This document shows, one piece after another, positions 7,955 to 16,500 of a stretch of 23,078 nt of DNA. Under the pieces are notes generated by a model. That model made no database searches, was not told the DNA's origin, and saw only the letters and a program-made list of their open reading frames with translations. The first letter of the stretch is position 1, and each line of letters opens with the position of its first letter. The position numbers were made by a program, and so were the translations under genes. Source of the stretch: DRQF01 sp964559135 (GTDB taxonomy: Bacteria > Planctomycetota > GCA-002687715 > DRQF01). The stretch spans positions 1 through 23,078 of the forward strand of contig CAZLGG010000063.1 of assembly GCA_964559135.1 (NCBI GenBank), in the 5' to 3' direction.

Positions 7955-8898
7955 GCGGCCGCCGCGCCCAGCCCCGGTCCATTCGGACGCTCGCTCTCGT
8001 CGAGGTCAATTGGAACGGCGGCGAGCTCACGCGCCAGTCCCTCGCATCGGCGGCTGCGGGCCGGCGTCGCCCCGATGCGATCTACCTCGTCGACAATGGG
8101 TCGGTGGATGATTCCCTCTCGGGCGTCGCGGAGGCGGCGAACGGCATCCCGTTGCACATTCTCCGCAACGAAGCGAATCTTGGCTTTGCGAAGGCCGTGA
8201 ATCGGGGGATTCGCGCGGCCCTGGCGGATGGAGCCGACGCGGTGTTCCTTCTGAACAATGATGCCCTTCTCGATGAGGAGACTTTGGAATCGCTCCTGGA
8301 TGCCGTCCCCCGCCACCCCCGTGGCGGCCTCTTCGCGCCGAAGATCCTTTCCCCGGACGGGCGGATCTGGTGCGCGGGGATGGATGTGGGGCTCCACCCC
8401 AACCTCCAGAGGCTTCGCGGACTCGGCCGTCCTGACGTGGGACAGTTCGATCGGGAGGAACCCGTGGATGCTCTCACGGGCTGCGGGCTGCTGATACTTC
8501 GGAAAGTCTTGGAGGAGGTCGGCGACTTCGACGAGGACTTCTTCGTCTACGTCGAGGACCTGGATCTTTGCCTCCGAGCCCGTTCCGCCGGATTCCTTTG
8601 CGTTCACGTGCCCGGATCCTGCATGATACATGCCGCGAGTTCGTCCACGGGGGGCGGATACGGAGCCTGGCGCAAGCACATGTTGGCTTACAACTTGGTC
8701 ACACTCTTGAAGAAGCGGGGGACGCCGTCCCTTTGGGGGGCGTTCGTCCTCGTGGAGCTGGCCGGCTGGCCGATCCTTTTGCTCTCGAGTTTTTTCCGAG
8801 GGCGCACGCGTGCCGTGCTGGCCAAGGGGCGTGGCATGTGGAAGGCCTTTCTGGGCGGCGAACCCGACGCGCCCCCAACGATGGAGGCTCGCGGATGA
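7951..8898 (+). CDS. GT2-type glycosyltransferase, rhamnosyltransferase-like
   Basis: This 315-aa protein starts at an ATG overlapping the previous stop (ATGA). It resembles the WbbL/rhamnosyltransferase branch of GT2: VEVNWNGGE (residues 17-25), YLVDNGSVDDS (45-55), NEANLGFAKAVNRGI (73-87) and FLLNNDALLDEET (99-111), with NND at 102-104 in place of DxD. YVEDLDLCLR gives the ExD motif. A hydrophobic segment near the C-terminus (WGAFVLVELAGWPILLLSSFF, split here by position as ~270-290) probably anchors it to the membrane. Rhamnose as donor is only a family-level suggestion, since members use several deoxysugars. Confidence 0.86.
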   Translation: MSGRRAQPRSIRTLALVEVNWNGGELTRQSLASAAAGRRRPDAIYLVDNGSVDDSLSGVAEAANGIPLHILRNEANLGFAKAVNRGIRAALADGADAVFLLNNDALLDEETLESLLDAVPRHPRGGLFAPKILSPDGRIWCAGMDVGLHPNLQRLRGLGRPDVGQFDREEPVDALTGCGLLILRKVLEEVGDFDEDFFVYVEDLDLCLRARSAGFLCVHVPGSCMIHAASSSTGGGYGAWRKHMLAYNLVTLLKKRGTPSLWGAFVLVELAGWPILLLSSFFRGRTRAVLAKGRGMWKAFLGGEPDAPPTMEARG

Positions 8899-10313
8899 AG
8901 ATCCTCGTCGTCGCCCATCGCTTTCCACCCCGACACCAGACCGGTGCGGAGCTCTATTCGTGGCGCTTGGCACGTCGTCTCCGAAAAGAGGGACACGAAC
9001 TCGTCGTCTTCACGGCGGACGATGACTTGATGCGACGGAACTATTCCCTTCGGACGTCGGACGTGGATGGACTGCCGGTCATCGAGGTGCAGAACCACCG
9101 GTTGCATCGAAGTTTCGAAGAGACCTACATCGATCCCCGCATGGAAGACGCCTTCGTCGATGTGCTGCACCGTGTTCGTCCGGACCTCGTGCATTTTCAG
9201 CACCTGTTGCACCACAGCGTGCGCTATCCGCGCATAGCCAGGGAGGCGGGAATCCCGAGCGTGCTGACCCTTCACGAGTACTGGCTGCTCTGCGGTCGGA
9301 ACGGCCAGATGCAGCAGGGCGACGGTTCCAACTGCGAGAGGCCTTCCCTCGAAACGTGCGCTCGGTGTCTTTGTACCTTCATGTGGGCTCGGCAGAAAAT
9401 CGATCTGTGGATGCTGCGGGGGTTGGCGTCCGTGGCGAAGCTGACCGGGGTCGATCTCAAGGCGAAGGCACGAAGGATGCGGCTCCGCCGCCTCGTCAAC
9501 ACGGACCCGCGGACCCTCTCGGTCGAGGAGGTCGAATTCATGCGGGGCCAACTGCTTCTCCGCGAAGCCTCGGTTCGCGATATGTTCGAGATGGTGGACG
9601 CCGTGATCGCCCCGTCGCCTTCACTCCGAGCGCGATTCCTCGACTTCGGACTCGATGAGGAGTCGGTGATCCTCCATGACTATGGAACCGACCTGAAGCC
9701 CTTCCGCAAACTGACTCGCATCCCTCGAGGTGAGAAGCTCCGCGTGGGATTCATGGGGTCGATCCAACCCGTGAAGGGCGTGCATCTGCTCGTGCAGGCG
9801 ATGGCGGACCTGGAGTCCCTGCCCATCGAGGCCACGATTCATGGAGATCTCTCCTCGAAGCCGGAATACGTGCGAACGCTCAAGAAACAGCTCACCCCTT
9901 CGGTCCATCTCGCCGGCAAGATCCCCTCCACCGCCGTGCCGCGCTTTCTTTCCGAGATCGATGTGCTCGTCGTTCCCTCGACCTGGTGGGAGAACTCGCC
10001 GCTCGTGATCCACGAGGCCTTCGCCGCGGGCGTGCCCGTCGTCTGTTCGGGCATGGGGGGGATGGCGGATCTCGTGGAGGACGGCGTGAACGGGCTCCAC
10101 TTCGAGCCGGGGAATGCGGACGATCTCGCGTCCAAGCTGCTCCGGCTCGTCGAAGAGGATGGACTTGTCGAGAAGCTGGCCGCCGGCATCCACGAGATCG
10201 AGGACATCCGCAGAGACGCCCGCTTCCATTCGAAACTCTTCGAAGCCGTCCTGGCCCACCACGAGGAACTGGCCGCGGCAAGCGACATCGAGGACCTCGC
10301 TCTCGACTTCTAG
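8895..10313 (+). CDS. GT4-type glycosyltransferase
   Basis: This 472-aa GT-B fold retaining transferase is the last gene of the first plus-strand cluster. Its ATG overlaps the previous stop (ATGA). The N-terminal domain starts MKILVVAHRFPPRHQTGAE and contains TLHEYW (125-130) followed by cysteines C133, C147, C155 and C158 (with an extra C160). The donor domain has the E-x7-E motif (ENSPLVIHEA) followed by GVPVVCSGMGGMADLV. It is closely related to the C-terminal transferase of the 13586-17290 fusion and to the N-terminal half of 17287-19581 (shared SFEETYxDPxMEx and VHxxQH-type signatures, most clearly with the former). Its stop TAG (10311-10313) overlaps the stop of the convergent radical SAM gene. 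Confidence 0.88.
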   Translation: MKILVVAHRFPPRHQTGAELYSWRLARRLRKEGHELVVFTADDDLMRRNYSLRTSDVDGLPVIEVQNHRLHRSFEETYIDPRMEDAFVDVLHRVRPDLVHFQHLLHHSVRYPRIAREAGIPSVLTLHEYWLLCGRNGQMQQGDGSNCERPSLETCARCLCTFMWARQKIDLWMLRGLASVAKLTGVDLKAKARRMRLRRLVNTDPRTLSVEEVEFMRGQLLLREASVRDMFEMVDAVIAPSPSLRARFLDFGLDEESVILHDYGTDLKPFRKLTRIPRGEKLRVGFMGSIQPVKGVHLLVQAMADLESLPIEATIHGDLSSKPEYVRTLKKQLTPSVHLAGKIPSTAVPRFLSEIDVLVVPSTWWENSPLVIHEAFAAGVPVVCSGMGGMADLVEDGVNGLHFEPGNADDLASKLLRLVEEDGLVEKLAAGIHEIEDIRRDARFHSKLFEAVLAHHEELAAASDIEDLALDF

Positions 10314-11932
10314 AAGGCCGCCGCCTGATCGGCGAGGTTTCGCATGGCTTGGTTTCTCTTCGCGATCTCTTGCTCACTCGGCCCCCCGGGCATCACGGCG
10401 TTTGCGGCCGCGAGGGAGACCTCCCATTCGAACTCGCGGGTCATGGGAATCCGGACTCGGAGGATCTTCAGCAGCATGGCTTCGAAGGGGAGGGCGGACA
10501 CGCCCCGGCGGACGCGTGCTCGCGCGATGGCGGCCAGGCCCCGAACGATGCGTCCCGTGCCGGGGTTGAAACCCAGGTAGTAGCCGAGCGGCAGGTAGAG
10601 CTTCAGCCATCGGAGGATGCGTCTCTCGAGGTCCTCCCCGATCCAGAACATGGTCTGCCTGTGGTAGCCGAGGGCAATCTCGTTCAGGCTCACCACGTCG
10701 TCGGGGATGCGGCCATCGTGCTCTCTCTCATCGAGACTCCACACCTGGTGTCCGAGGCGGGTCGAGGGAGACGGGACGAAGCGGTAGAAATGGAATCGAA
10801 CGAGTTTGCCCAGTTGCTGGAGTTCGTCGATCATCGAGAGGCTCAGCTTCAGGGGCTCACGCGACTCGCCCGGGAAGCCCAGCACGAAGTTCACGCGCGC
10901 GGCGATCCCGTGCCCCACGATGGCTGTAACGGACTTGCGGATCTCCTCGAGCCCGCATTCTTTGAAGATCGATTCCAGCTGAGTTTCCGACGCGGTCTCG
11001 GCGCCCAGTTCCAACTCGGCGCATCCCGCAGCGGCGATAACGCGCCAGTCGTCTTCCGTGAGCGTCGCCGCCGCCGCCGCTCGGATGTCCGCGATCCAAC
11101 GGATCTGGAGCCCCCGCTCCACGATTCCCCGGCAGATGGCCAGGGCTCGGTCCACGTCGCCGAAGAAATCGACATCCCAGATCTTGAGGATGCGAACGCC
11201 GAACCTGTGAGCGAACACCTCGATGTCGTCGAGGACGCGCTCGGGGGAGTACCCCGTCCAGCTCGCGGGATAAAGGCGCGTGACCCCGCAGAACCGGCAT
11301 CGCCCCGGGCACCCTCGACTCGTGTAGTAGGAGAGGCAACCGTCGGGGGTGACGTAATCCGCGATGGGAAAACGACTCCAGTCGACTCGCGGCGTGGCGT
11401 CGATGTTCTCGAGGCGTCGCCTGGGGTTTCGGACGACCGGGCGCCCGGGAAGATTCCCGTTGAGACCGGGAACGCCGCTCACGTCGCCGTCGTGAAGACG
11501 CAGACGCTCCGCTAATGTGACGATAGAGGAGTCCGCGGCGCCCTGCACGACGAAGTCGACCTCCGGAATGGCGAGGCAGGCATCGGGGAAGCTGGAGGGG
11601 AACCAACCTCCCCACACGGCTGGAACCTCCGAATGGTGATCTTCGAGGAGGCGGAAAATCTCCATGGCCCGGATCACCTGATCGCCCGGGCGGGAGGAAA
11701 TGCCCACGAAGAGGGCGCCCTTCACTTCATCGACGAGTCCTTCGATGGCATGCGGGTCTGCTCGTTCATCGACGACGCGGACGGCATATCCCGCTTCCGA
11801 GAGCGCCGTCCCAAGGACCATGATTTCGTAGGGGAGCCAGAGAGGATAGATCTCCTCCTGGAAGCGCGGGAAGATGAGAACGATCTTGCCGAGTGGGTCG
11901 CGCCCCCCCGTGGGTTCGAGGATGAAGTTCAC
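10310..11932 (-). CDS. B12-binding-domain radical SAM protein
   Basis: This 540-aa protein has an N-terminal B12-binding-type domain (~15-145; VDERADPH near 54-61, WGGWFPSSFP near 107-116). It is followed by a radical SAM core with an intact SRGCPGRCRFC motif (C208, C212, C215 for the [4Fe-4S] cluster) and FVLGFPGES typical of the barrel. The last ~100 residues form an unassigned C-terminal domain. Cobalamin-type radical SAM enzymes methylate or rearrange unactivated carbons in lipids, sugars, porphyrins and natural products; the substrate here is unknown. It starts at a GTG overlapping the stop of the upstream minus-strand gene (GTGA), so the two radical SAM genes are co-translated. It is the intact counterpart of the cysteine-less protein at 1810-3129. 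Confidence 0.87.
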   Translation of the reverse strand: MNFILEPTGGRDPLGKIVLIFPRFQEEIYPLWLPYEIMVLGTALSEAGYAVRVVDERADPHAIEGLVDEVKGALFVGISSRPGDQVIRAMEIFRLLEDHHSEVPAVWGGWFPSSFPDACLAIPEVDFVVQGAADSSIVTLAERLRLHDGDVSGVPGLNGNLPGRPVVRNPRRRLENIDATPRVDWSRFPIADYVTPDGCLSYYTSRGCPGRCRFCGVTRLYPASWTGYSPERVLDDIEVFAHRFGVRILKIWDVDFFGDVDRALAICRGIVERGLQIRWIADIRAAAAATLTEDDWRVIAAAGCAELELGAETASETQLESIFKECGLEEIRKSVTAIVGHGIAARVNFVLGFPGESREPLKLSLSMIDELQQLGKLVRFHFYRFVPSPSTRLGHQVWSLDEREHDGRIPDDVVSLNEIALGYHRQTMFWIGEDLERRILRWLKLYLPLGYYLGFNPGTGRIVRGLAAIARARVRRGVSALPFEAMLLKILRVRIPMTREFEWEVSLAAANAVMPGGPSEQEIAKRNQAMRNLADQAAAF

Positions 11933-12984
11933 GGCATGTGATCCGGGCAGTCACGGCACAAGGGGATCTCTCCCGACCGGCCGGCTTCGTGGAGGGCTCG
12001 GAGACGGCCCAGCCGTTCTCCCTTCCAGATGTCCTCGATCGATTCCTCCTTGGCGTTTCCCACCTCGAGGGCGCACGCATGGTCGTAGCAGCAAGGTGTG
12101 GTGCGGCCGTCGTAGTAGACCTGCAGCGTCTTGTAGAGCATCCGACAGGGCGGTCTGGATGCGAGGTCTTCTCCCCCCTTGGCTCCCTCCCTCCCGGAGA
12201 TGCCGAGCGCCCCCGCCCATGTGACGGGCGAACAGACGAAAATCTCGTCGGTGTCCCGAAGGCGTGGTTCCCAGAATTCCCTGAACGCCGGCATCGTCGC
12301 CTGGACCTCGGGAGTCCCCACGACGCTGAGCACGAGGATGGGGAACTCCGCCCGGCGTTCCTCGCGCAACCTCAGCAGCGTCAGAATGTTTCGCACCACC
12401 TCGTCATAAGAGGCATTGGGCCGCACGCGTTCATAGATCTCGGGGTCGGCGCCGTCGAGACTCACCGTGAGAATCGTCGTCGAGGCGTCGATGATGGCGT
12501 GGCAGTTCTTCTCGTCCAGATACGTGGCGTTGGTGATGAGGTCCGTGCAGCGAACACCCGTCTTGTTCAGAAACGCGAGCATCTCGGGGAATCGAGGGTG
12601 GAGGAACGGTTCACCGAATCCCTGGGGATAAAACACCGACTCACGGCCCGCCGCCTGCTGAGCGATGTCCGCGAAAAAGTCGAAATCCACGTAGCCGTAA
12701 CCCCGGTTCGAATCCTCGCGAGGACAGATGGGACACCGAAGGTTGCACAGATTCGTCGTCTCGACGGTGATGCGAAAGGGAAAGTCGCCCGGATCGCGGC
12801 TGCTGAACATGTGGGCCAGAAAAAGTTCGTAAGGTCTCACGCGTTGAATGCCTTCCCGTGGGGGCGTGTCGAAGGGACCGGGGCGTGGCGCCACGGTCGT
12901 GACAGGGGCCTGAATCCGAATCTTAGCAGAATCTGAACCGGTTGTGGTGCTCGAAATTGACGGCGTCTCGGCGTCCCGCCTCAT
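11929..12984 (-). CDS. Radical SAM/SPASM domain protein
   Basis: This 351-aa radical SAM enzyme has TTNLCNLRCPICPR (residues 76-89; cluster ligands C80, C84, C87), GFGEPFLHP (122-130) and SLDGADPEIYE (175-185), the motif set of the SPASM/Twitch group. The C-terminal SPASM-type region contains C280, C298, C299, C304, C343 and C346 for one or two auxiliary Fe-S clusters. Family members mature peptides or oxidise sugars and aminoglycosides (for example the dehydrogenases of the BtrN type). The first ~50 residues are low-complexity and may be dispensable; no clear ribosome binding site precedes ATG 12984, so a later start is possible. It is the first gene of a two-gene minus-strand unit. Confidence 0.86.
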   Translation of the reverse strand: MRRDAETPSISSTTTGSDSAKIRIQAPVTTVAPRPGPFDTPPREGIQRVRPYELFLAHMFSSRDPGDFPFRITVETTNLCNLRCPICPREDSNRGYGYVDFDFFADIAQQAAGRESVFYPQGFGEPFLHPRFPEMLAFLNKTGVRCTDLITNATYLDEKNCHAIIDASTTILTVSLDGADPEIYERVRPNASYDEVVRNILTLLRLREERRAEFPILVLSVVGTPEVQATMPAFREFWEPRLRDTDEIFVCSPVTWAGALGISGREGAKGGEDLASRPPCRMLYKTLQVYYDGRTTPCCYDHACALEVGNAKEESIEDIWKGERLGRLRALHEAGRSGEIPLCRDCPDHMP

Positions 12985-13059
12985 GATTGCCGTAAAACTC
13001 GGTTAGATTGATGGTTCGGACCCTGAATCGAAGTCATCACCCGGTGGGAGAACAGACCC
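12985..13059. promoter_or_regulatory. Short divergent promoter region
   Basis: Only 75 bp separate the divergent starts of the SPASM radical SAM gene (minus) and the DUF1801 gene (plus), so promoters for both must lie here or within the coding ends. I see no convincing -35/-10 pair. GGGAG at 13046-13050, nine bases before the ATG at 13060, is a good ribosome binding site for the plus-strand gene. Confidence 0.35.
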
Positions 13060-13476
13060 ATGGCGGAACCCAAGACCCGGAAAACCAAGGCGAGCGTGGA
13101 GGCCTATGTGCGGGGGATCGCGGATCCCGATCGACGGCGCGACGTGCGGACCGTGATGAAAATGATGAAGTCCGTGACGGGCAAGCAACCCACCATGTGG
13201 GGGCCTTCCATCGTCGGCTACGGCAGCTACCACTACAAGTACGCGAGCGGCCGTGAGGGGGACTGGTTCGTCACCGGCTTCTCGTCGAGAAAGCAGGCCC
13301 TCACGCTCTACCTCATGGCCGGCTTCGAGGGTTGCAAGGGCCTCCTCGCCAAGCTCGGCAAGTACAAGACCGGCAAGAGTTGTCTCTACATCAAGCGACT
13401 CTCCGACATCGACACCGCCGTGCTTCAGCAACTCATTCAGGATTCGGCGGATCGGATGACCAAGAGGAATGATTGA
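13060..13476 (+). CDS. DUF1801 domain protein
   Basis: This 138-aa protein matches the DUF1801 family through most of its length. The characteristic segment runs from MWGPSIVGYGSYHYKY (residues ~46-61) through GREGDWFVTGFSSRKQ and LTLYLM. The family is small, cytoplasmic and of unknown biochemical role, resembling YdhG-type iron-chaperone-like folds. The start is well supported by a Shine-Dalgarno (GGGAG, nine bases away). It does not overlap its neighbours and has no obvious link to glycan synthesis. It is best read as an unrelated single gene lying between the two sugar clusters. Confidence 0.85.
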   Translation: MAEPKTRKTKASVEAYVRGIADPDRRRDVRTVMKMMKSVTGKQPTMWGPSIVGYGSYHYKYASGREGDWFVTGFSSRKQALTLYLMAGFEGCKGLLAKLGKYKTGKSCLYIKRLSDIDTAVLQQLIQDSADRMTKRND

Positions 13477-13478
13477 TC

Positions 13479-13527
13479 CCTCCGACGGAGGCCGCATGTC
13501 CGCAGGGAGTTTCGCGGAGAATCCGCG
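13479..13527 (+). terminator. Two short GC-rich hairpins after the DUF1801 gene
   Basis: Directly after the stop codon (13474-13476) lies CCTCCGACGGAGG (13479-13491), a perfect short palindrome. It is followed by CGCGGA-GAA-TCCGCG (13513-13527), a 6-bp stem with a 3-base loop. Neither is followed by a T-run, so a factor-independent terminator is only possible, not shown. They lie between the DUF1801 gene and the next promoter, a sensible place to separate the two transcripts. Confidence 0.3.
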
Positions 13528-13535
13528 TCCGTCGA

Positions 13536-13565
13536 TTGAAGTGGCGACCCCGCCTACGGGATAAT
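13536..13565 (+). promoter_or_regulatory. Candidate sigma70-type promoter for the second sugar cluster
   Basis: TTGAAG (13536-13541) and GATAAT (13560-13565) are separated by 18 bases. They match the -35 consensus at four of six positions and the -10 consensus at five of six. Transcription would start near 13572, giving a very short leader that contains AAAGGGG (13573-13579) just before the TTG start at 13586. It is the best promoter match I found in the window and is consistent with a separate transcription unit for the genes from 13586 onward. Confidence 0.5.
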
Positions 13566-13585
13566 GGGCGAGAAAGGGGCCGCGA

Positions 13586-16500
13586 TTGAAGATCGTCCAT
13601 CTCGTTCACGGTTACTTCCCCCAGGAGTCGGGGGGGACGCAGCGATATCTGTCCGCACTCGTGCGAGCCCAAAAGACCGCCGGCCTCGCCCCCGTCATTC
13701 TCACCGGGGTCCAGGAAGCATCATCGACCCCGGAGATGCGAAGTCGCGTCTGGGACGACATCCCCGTCTGGGAACTCCTCCGTAGCGGGCTCTACCTGGA
13801 TTCTTGGTATCGCTCCTTCGACCCCGAGGCGGAGGGCCTCATTCGTTCCTTCCTTCGCGACGAGGCTCCCGACCTCGTGCACGTCCACCACTGGCGGCGC
13901 CTGTCGAGAAACCTCGTTCGTCTGGCGGAGGAGGAGGGAATCCCTGCGGTGGTCACCTTGCATGACGTGGCCGCGACGTGTCCTCGTATTCATCGCATCC
14001 GGGAGGGCGACTTCTGCGAGCGCGTGGCGGGCGCCGTCCATTGCCGCGACTGCGTGGACCGACTCCCATTCCAGACGGACGACGAGGTCGGGGAGGGGGT
14101 GGACCTGTATCGAGGCGATTTCGAGGAGGAACTCGCCCAGGCGTCACGCATCCTTTCGCCCAGCATCGCCGTGTCCAGGCTGGTCGGAGGTTTCATTCCG
14201 CGGGTGGCTGACGCGATCGAGGTCCTTCCCCACGGCCGGCTGGAGGCTCCGGTCCGCTCCAAGCGGAAGGCCGGGACTGAGAACGATCCGCTCGTCGTCG
14301 CGTCCTGGGGGGCGCTCCATCCCATGAAGGGGCAGCATCTGATCCTCGAAGCGCTTGCCCTCTCTCGAAATGCGTCTCGGATTCGCGTCGAGATCTGGGG
14401 AGGGGCGGCGACGGGGGAATCCGACTACGAGAACGAACTCGAAAGACTGGCTTCCGGGTTGAATGTCGTGCTGCACGGGGCCTATCCCTCCGGCGGTTTG
14501 CCGCGGTGCCCGGGGGATGTGGCCGTGTTCCCGTCCGTGGCCTTCGAAAGCCATTCCTTCGCGTTGGATGAGGCTCTGCTGCGCGGCATGCCCGTCATCG
14601 TTTCCGACCGCGGCGCACTCCCGGAGCGGGCCGGAGCCGCGGGCGTCACGTTCGAAGCGGGTCGCGCGGAAGACCTGGCTCGACGCCTGGACGAATTGGT
14701 CGAGGACCCTGCGCGACTCCGGGCGATGGCGGAGGCCGTGCCCCGCCTTCCCACGATGCGTCAGCACGCGGCGGCCCTCGAGAAGCACTATCACCGAGTC
14801 TTGAAGTCCAGGTCGCGTGCCTCGAGAAAGCCGGCCGAGAGCACCGAGACCGATCGACTCTTCTTGGCTCGCCAGATGCGTCGCAGAGACGAGCAACTGT
14901 TCGAGCTGCGAGGCAAGGTCCAGGGTCTGAAGGACCTCGTCGCCCACCTGAAGGGCGAAGTCGAGGAACGCGAAGGGGTCATCGACGAGAAGGACCGCAC
15001 CTTGCAGGAATTCGTCGAGAATCTGGAACGGCTCTCCCGCACTCTGGAACAAAGGGAAAAAGAAATCGCCGAGGCGTCCGCCCTGCTCGCGAAGGAGCGA
15101 CGTGAGCTCGGGGGGCGCATCGATCGGAGGGACGCGGCCCTCGCGGCCAAAGAGGAGACGCTCGCGGAATTCGTCGCTTCGACCGCCGCTCTCCAGAGTG
15201 CTCTCGAACAGGCACGTACGGACAGTGACTTGGCCCAAGAGCGCACGCGCGAGATTCAGGCGAACCTGGAGACGGAACAGAGGCTGCGCGCCGACGAGGA
15301 ACGGCGGCGGGCGGAGCTGGAGGTGACTCTGGCGTCCGAGAGAGAGGAGTGGAGCGTTCGGGAGCGCGACGCGGCCGCGGCCATGGAATCGCTGCGCGGC
15401 CAGCTTGTCGCCTCCAAGCGGGATGCCGAGGAGCTGGCCTCGGAGCGAGACGGCCTCCGCGCGGAGTTGGAGGGAGCCCGGCGAAGCCTGGAACGCACCG
15501 AGATGCTGCGTCAGCGACTCCTGGGACAGGCCGAGGAACGCGACGCCGAACTCCTTCTTCGGGAAAGAGCTCTGGCCGAGGCGCTCGGGGATCTTGTCGC
15601 AGCGCGGAAGCGCTACGAAGAGCTGCTCAGGCGGGTTCACGAGAGGTTGGGCCCCATCAGCGTGGAGGTTCCGGAGCCGGAGGGACTCTCGGGCACGGAG
15701 GCGCTCCTCGAGAGGATCGTCGCCAATCATGGCCGCCTGCACGGCATCGTGGAGGAACGCAACGATCTGCTCGACCACTTGGTTGCCGAGCTGGGGGAGA
15801 GGGCTTCCAACGGTGGGGCGACGACGGACGGACACGCGTCGTCCTCTGTCCGGCTCAAGATCGAAGGGAAGATGGCCGCCTGGAGACGGCTCGGTCGAAG
15901 GCCTTCGAGATCGGGAGGACGGATGCGGATTCTGCTCGTCGTTCACGACTTTCTGCCCAAGCACGCCGCGGGGACGGAGATCTACACCTTCCAGTTGGCG
16001 AAGCAGTTGGCACAGCGTCACGACGTCCATCTGCTCTTCTGCGAGGCCCGCCATGAGCAAGCCCGCTACACGATTTCGAAGGGCGTGTTCGAAGGCCTTC
16101 CCTACACGGAGGTCGTTCACAACTACCGGTGGGAATCGTTCGAGGAAACCTACCACGACCCCAAGATGGAGGAGATCTTCGAGACGGTGCTGCGGGGATT
16201 CCGTCCGGACCTCGTCCACATTCAGCACCTCCACTACTTCTCGTTCGGATTCATTCCTCTCGCGAAGACCTACGGTGTTCCCGTGGTCTACACCCTGCAC
16301 GAATACATGTTGATGTGCGCCCGGGGGGGGCAGCTTCGGCGCGAGGATGGAGAGATCTGCTCTCTGCCCGATCCCGGAAAGTGCGCGGATTGCATCCGTC
16401 ACGAGACCCTCGCCGGCGACTACGGCCATCGCGACGAGAGGATGCTCAAGGAAGCTGTGGAACGGAGCCTGCCCGATCGACTCAAACGGGCTTTCCTGGG

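Noticed and set aside
9986..11515. Plus-strand open frame (about 509 codons) across the convergent junction
   Set aside because: It runs out of frame through the GT4 gene and then antisense to the B12 radical SAM gene, both strongly supported.
13060..13476. DUF1801 gene as part of the sugar cluster
   Set aside because: It has its own ribosome binding site, does not overlap its neighbours, is followed by hairpins and a separate promoter, and its family has no known glycan role.
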